IMG/VR virus record: IMGVR_UViG_3300025314_000342
Coordinates: 1 to 32,567 of that record
DNA length: 32,567 bases
Direction: 5' to 3' (one strand)
Source of the DNA: a virus
Shown in pieces: positions 32,038-32,567 of this stretch. Position 1 is the first letter of the stretch. Each line of letters opens with the position of its first letter. The position numbers and the translations under genes were made by a program. The notes below the pieces were generated by a model that saw only the letters and a program-made list of their open reading frames with translations, did no database searches and was not told the origin of the DNA.

Positions 32038-32567
32038 TGATTGATTGGACTTTTGATAAGTCAAAGCGACTAACAGAACTTGTCTGTGACCCTGAAAGGT
32101 ACAGTGAGAGTAAAATCGCTGAGATTATGACGGATGAATTTGGTGAGGACTTTACTAGGGATGCTGTTCATAATAAAATTACACGTCTAGATGCTAGGTC
32201 GCTTCTGGATAGACCAATAACAGACATAATGCCATACTATACAAAGTATAAGGACATTATTCAAAGTGATGATGCTGTCGAGAAAAGGTTTGAGATAAAA
32301 CCAAATCAGATGGTTGTGGAGATTCCAAAAGAGAACCTAAAGATTCTTCATCTTGGTGACCCACATATTCCGTTCCAGCATGATGAGCAAATACAAACCG
32401 CAATGAATCGTAATGCATCTGCGGATATTGTAGTGACAACCGAGGTAATGGATTGTTATTCCATATCACGGTTCAATAAGAACTTGAGCATTCCTTTCGA
32501 AGTCGAGGTAGATAATACGGTTAGATACTTCGAAACATTGAGCGAGAACTTCCCATTGACTATTGTT
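32037..32567 (+). CDS. metallophosphoesterase-like protein with N-terminal helical domain (partial)
   Basis: The frame from ATG 32037 (GGAGAAGAGG upstream) stays open to the window edge, 177 codons so far. The N-terminal 60 residues look like a helix-turn-helix (SESKIAEIMTDEFGED, AVHNKITRL). From about residue 100 a calcineurin-like core begins: ILHLGDPHIPFQHDEQI supplies motif I (D-x-H). Motif II is normally G-D-x-x-D but reads TTEVMD here. CYSISRFNKN and ETLSENFPLTIV match the phage branch of this family. The remaining metal-binding motifs lie beyond the window. The altered motif II may mean reduced or changed metal binding. Confidence 0.7.
   Translation, partial: MIDWTFDKSKRLTELVCDPERYSESKIAEIMTDEFGEDFTRDAVHNKITRLDARSLLDRPITDIMPYYTKYKDIIQSDDAVEKRFEIKPNQMVVEIPKENLKILHLGDPHIPFQHDEQIQTAMNRNASADIVVTTEVMDCYSISRFNKNLSIPFEVEVDNTVRYFETLSENFPLTIV

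Noticed and set aside
1-32567. CRISPR arrays, tRNA genes, insertion sequences, integrase and att sites
   Set aside because: I saw no regularly spaced repeats, tRNA-like cloverleaf, transposase or recombinase in the window.
1-32567. Recoded stop codons
   Set aside because: TAA, TAG and TGA all end genes at natural points with the next gene starting at once, so the standard bacterial code applies.

Overview
The window is part of a tailed double-stranded DNA phage genome (Caudoviricetes). Its tail module has no sheath or baseplate-wedge genes, so a siphovirus-like phage with a long non-contractile tail is most likely. Every gene I can support lies on the + strand, packed tightly with many stop/start overlaps. 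The DNA is AT-rich (around 40% G+C by eye). Ribosome sites are AGGAG-like, ATG, GTG and TTG starts are used, and all three stop codons are used as stops. The host cannot be named from the sequence. The consensus sigma-70-type promoters with extended -10 elements show only that it is a bacterium.

Layout. (1) 1-7404, head and neck: the last codons of a probable major capsid gene, several small virion genes, a tail-terminator candidate, a metallophosphoesterase and a GT4 glycosyltransferase. Four free-standing homing-type endonucleases are interleaved here: LAGLIDADG, PD-(D/E)XK, NUMOD3-HNH and HNH. (2) 7587-14011, tail tube and tape measure: the major tail protein, then a tail-assembly chaperone pair joined by a textbook -1 frameshift signal (A AAA AAC plus stem-loop at 9852-9899), then a 1282-residue tape measure protein. 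(3) 14014-25603, tail tip and adhesins: a hub-like protein with a PKD domain, an Asp-box protein, a tail fibre carrying a 312-residue LAGLIDADG intein, a G8-like beta-helix protein and a DUF2341/lectin-like protein. (4) 25604-25794: three tandem near-consensus promoters. (5) 25795-32567, replication and nucleotide metabolism: gp32-like single-stranded DNA-binding protein, a Zn-ribbon protein, TOPRIM primase, DnaB-type helicase, a Hjc-like nuclease, ThyX, a trypsin-like protease whose reading frame is broken at an A7 run, and the start of a second metallophosphoesterase.

How it works together. The structural block builds the capsid connection, tail tube and a multi-domain host-binding tip. Hairpins after the probable capsid gene and after the tail-tube gene probably raise those two products relative to the genes downstream. 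The promoter cluster starts a separate replication operon (SSB, primase, helicase, nuclease, thymidylate synthase).

The most notable points are: the trypsin-like protease that needs a -1 shift exactly at A AAA AAA to join its catalytic His, Asp and Ser; the intein placed in a repeated tail-fibre motif; the density of unrelated homing endonucleases; and an apparent complete lack of GATC, GCWGC and GGCC sites, visible even in codon choice at Ala-Ala pairs.
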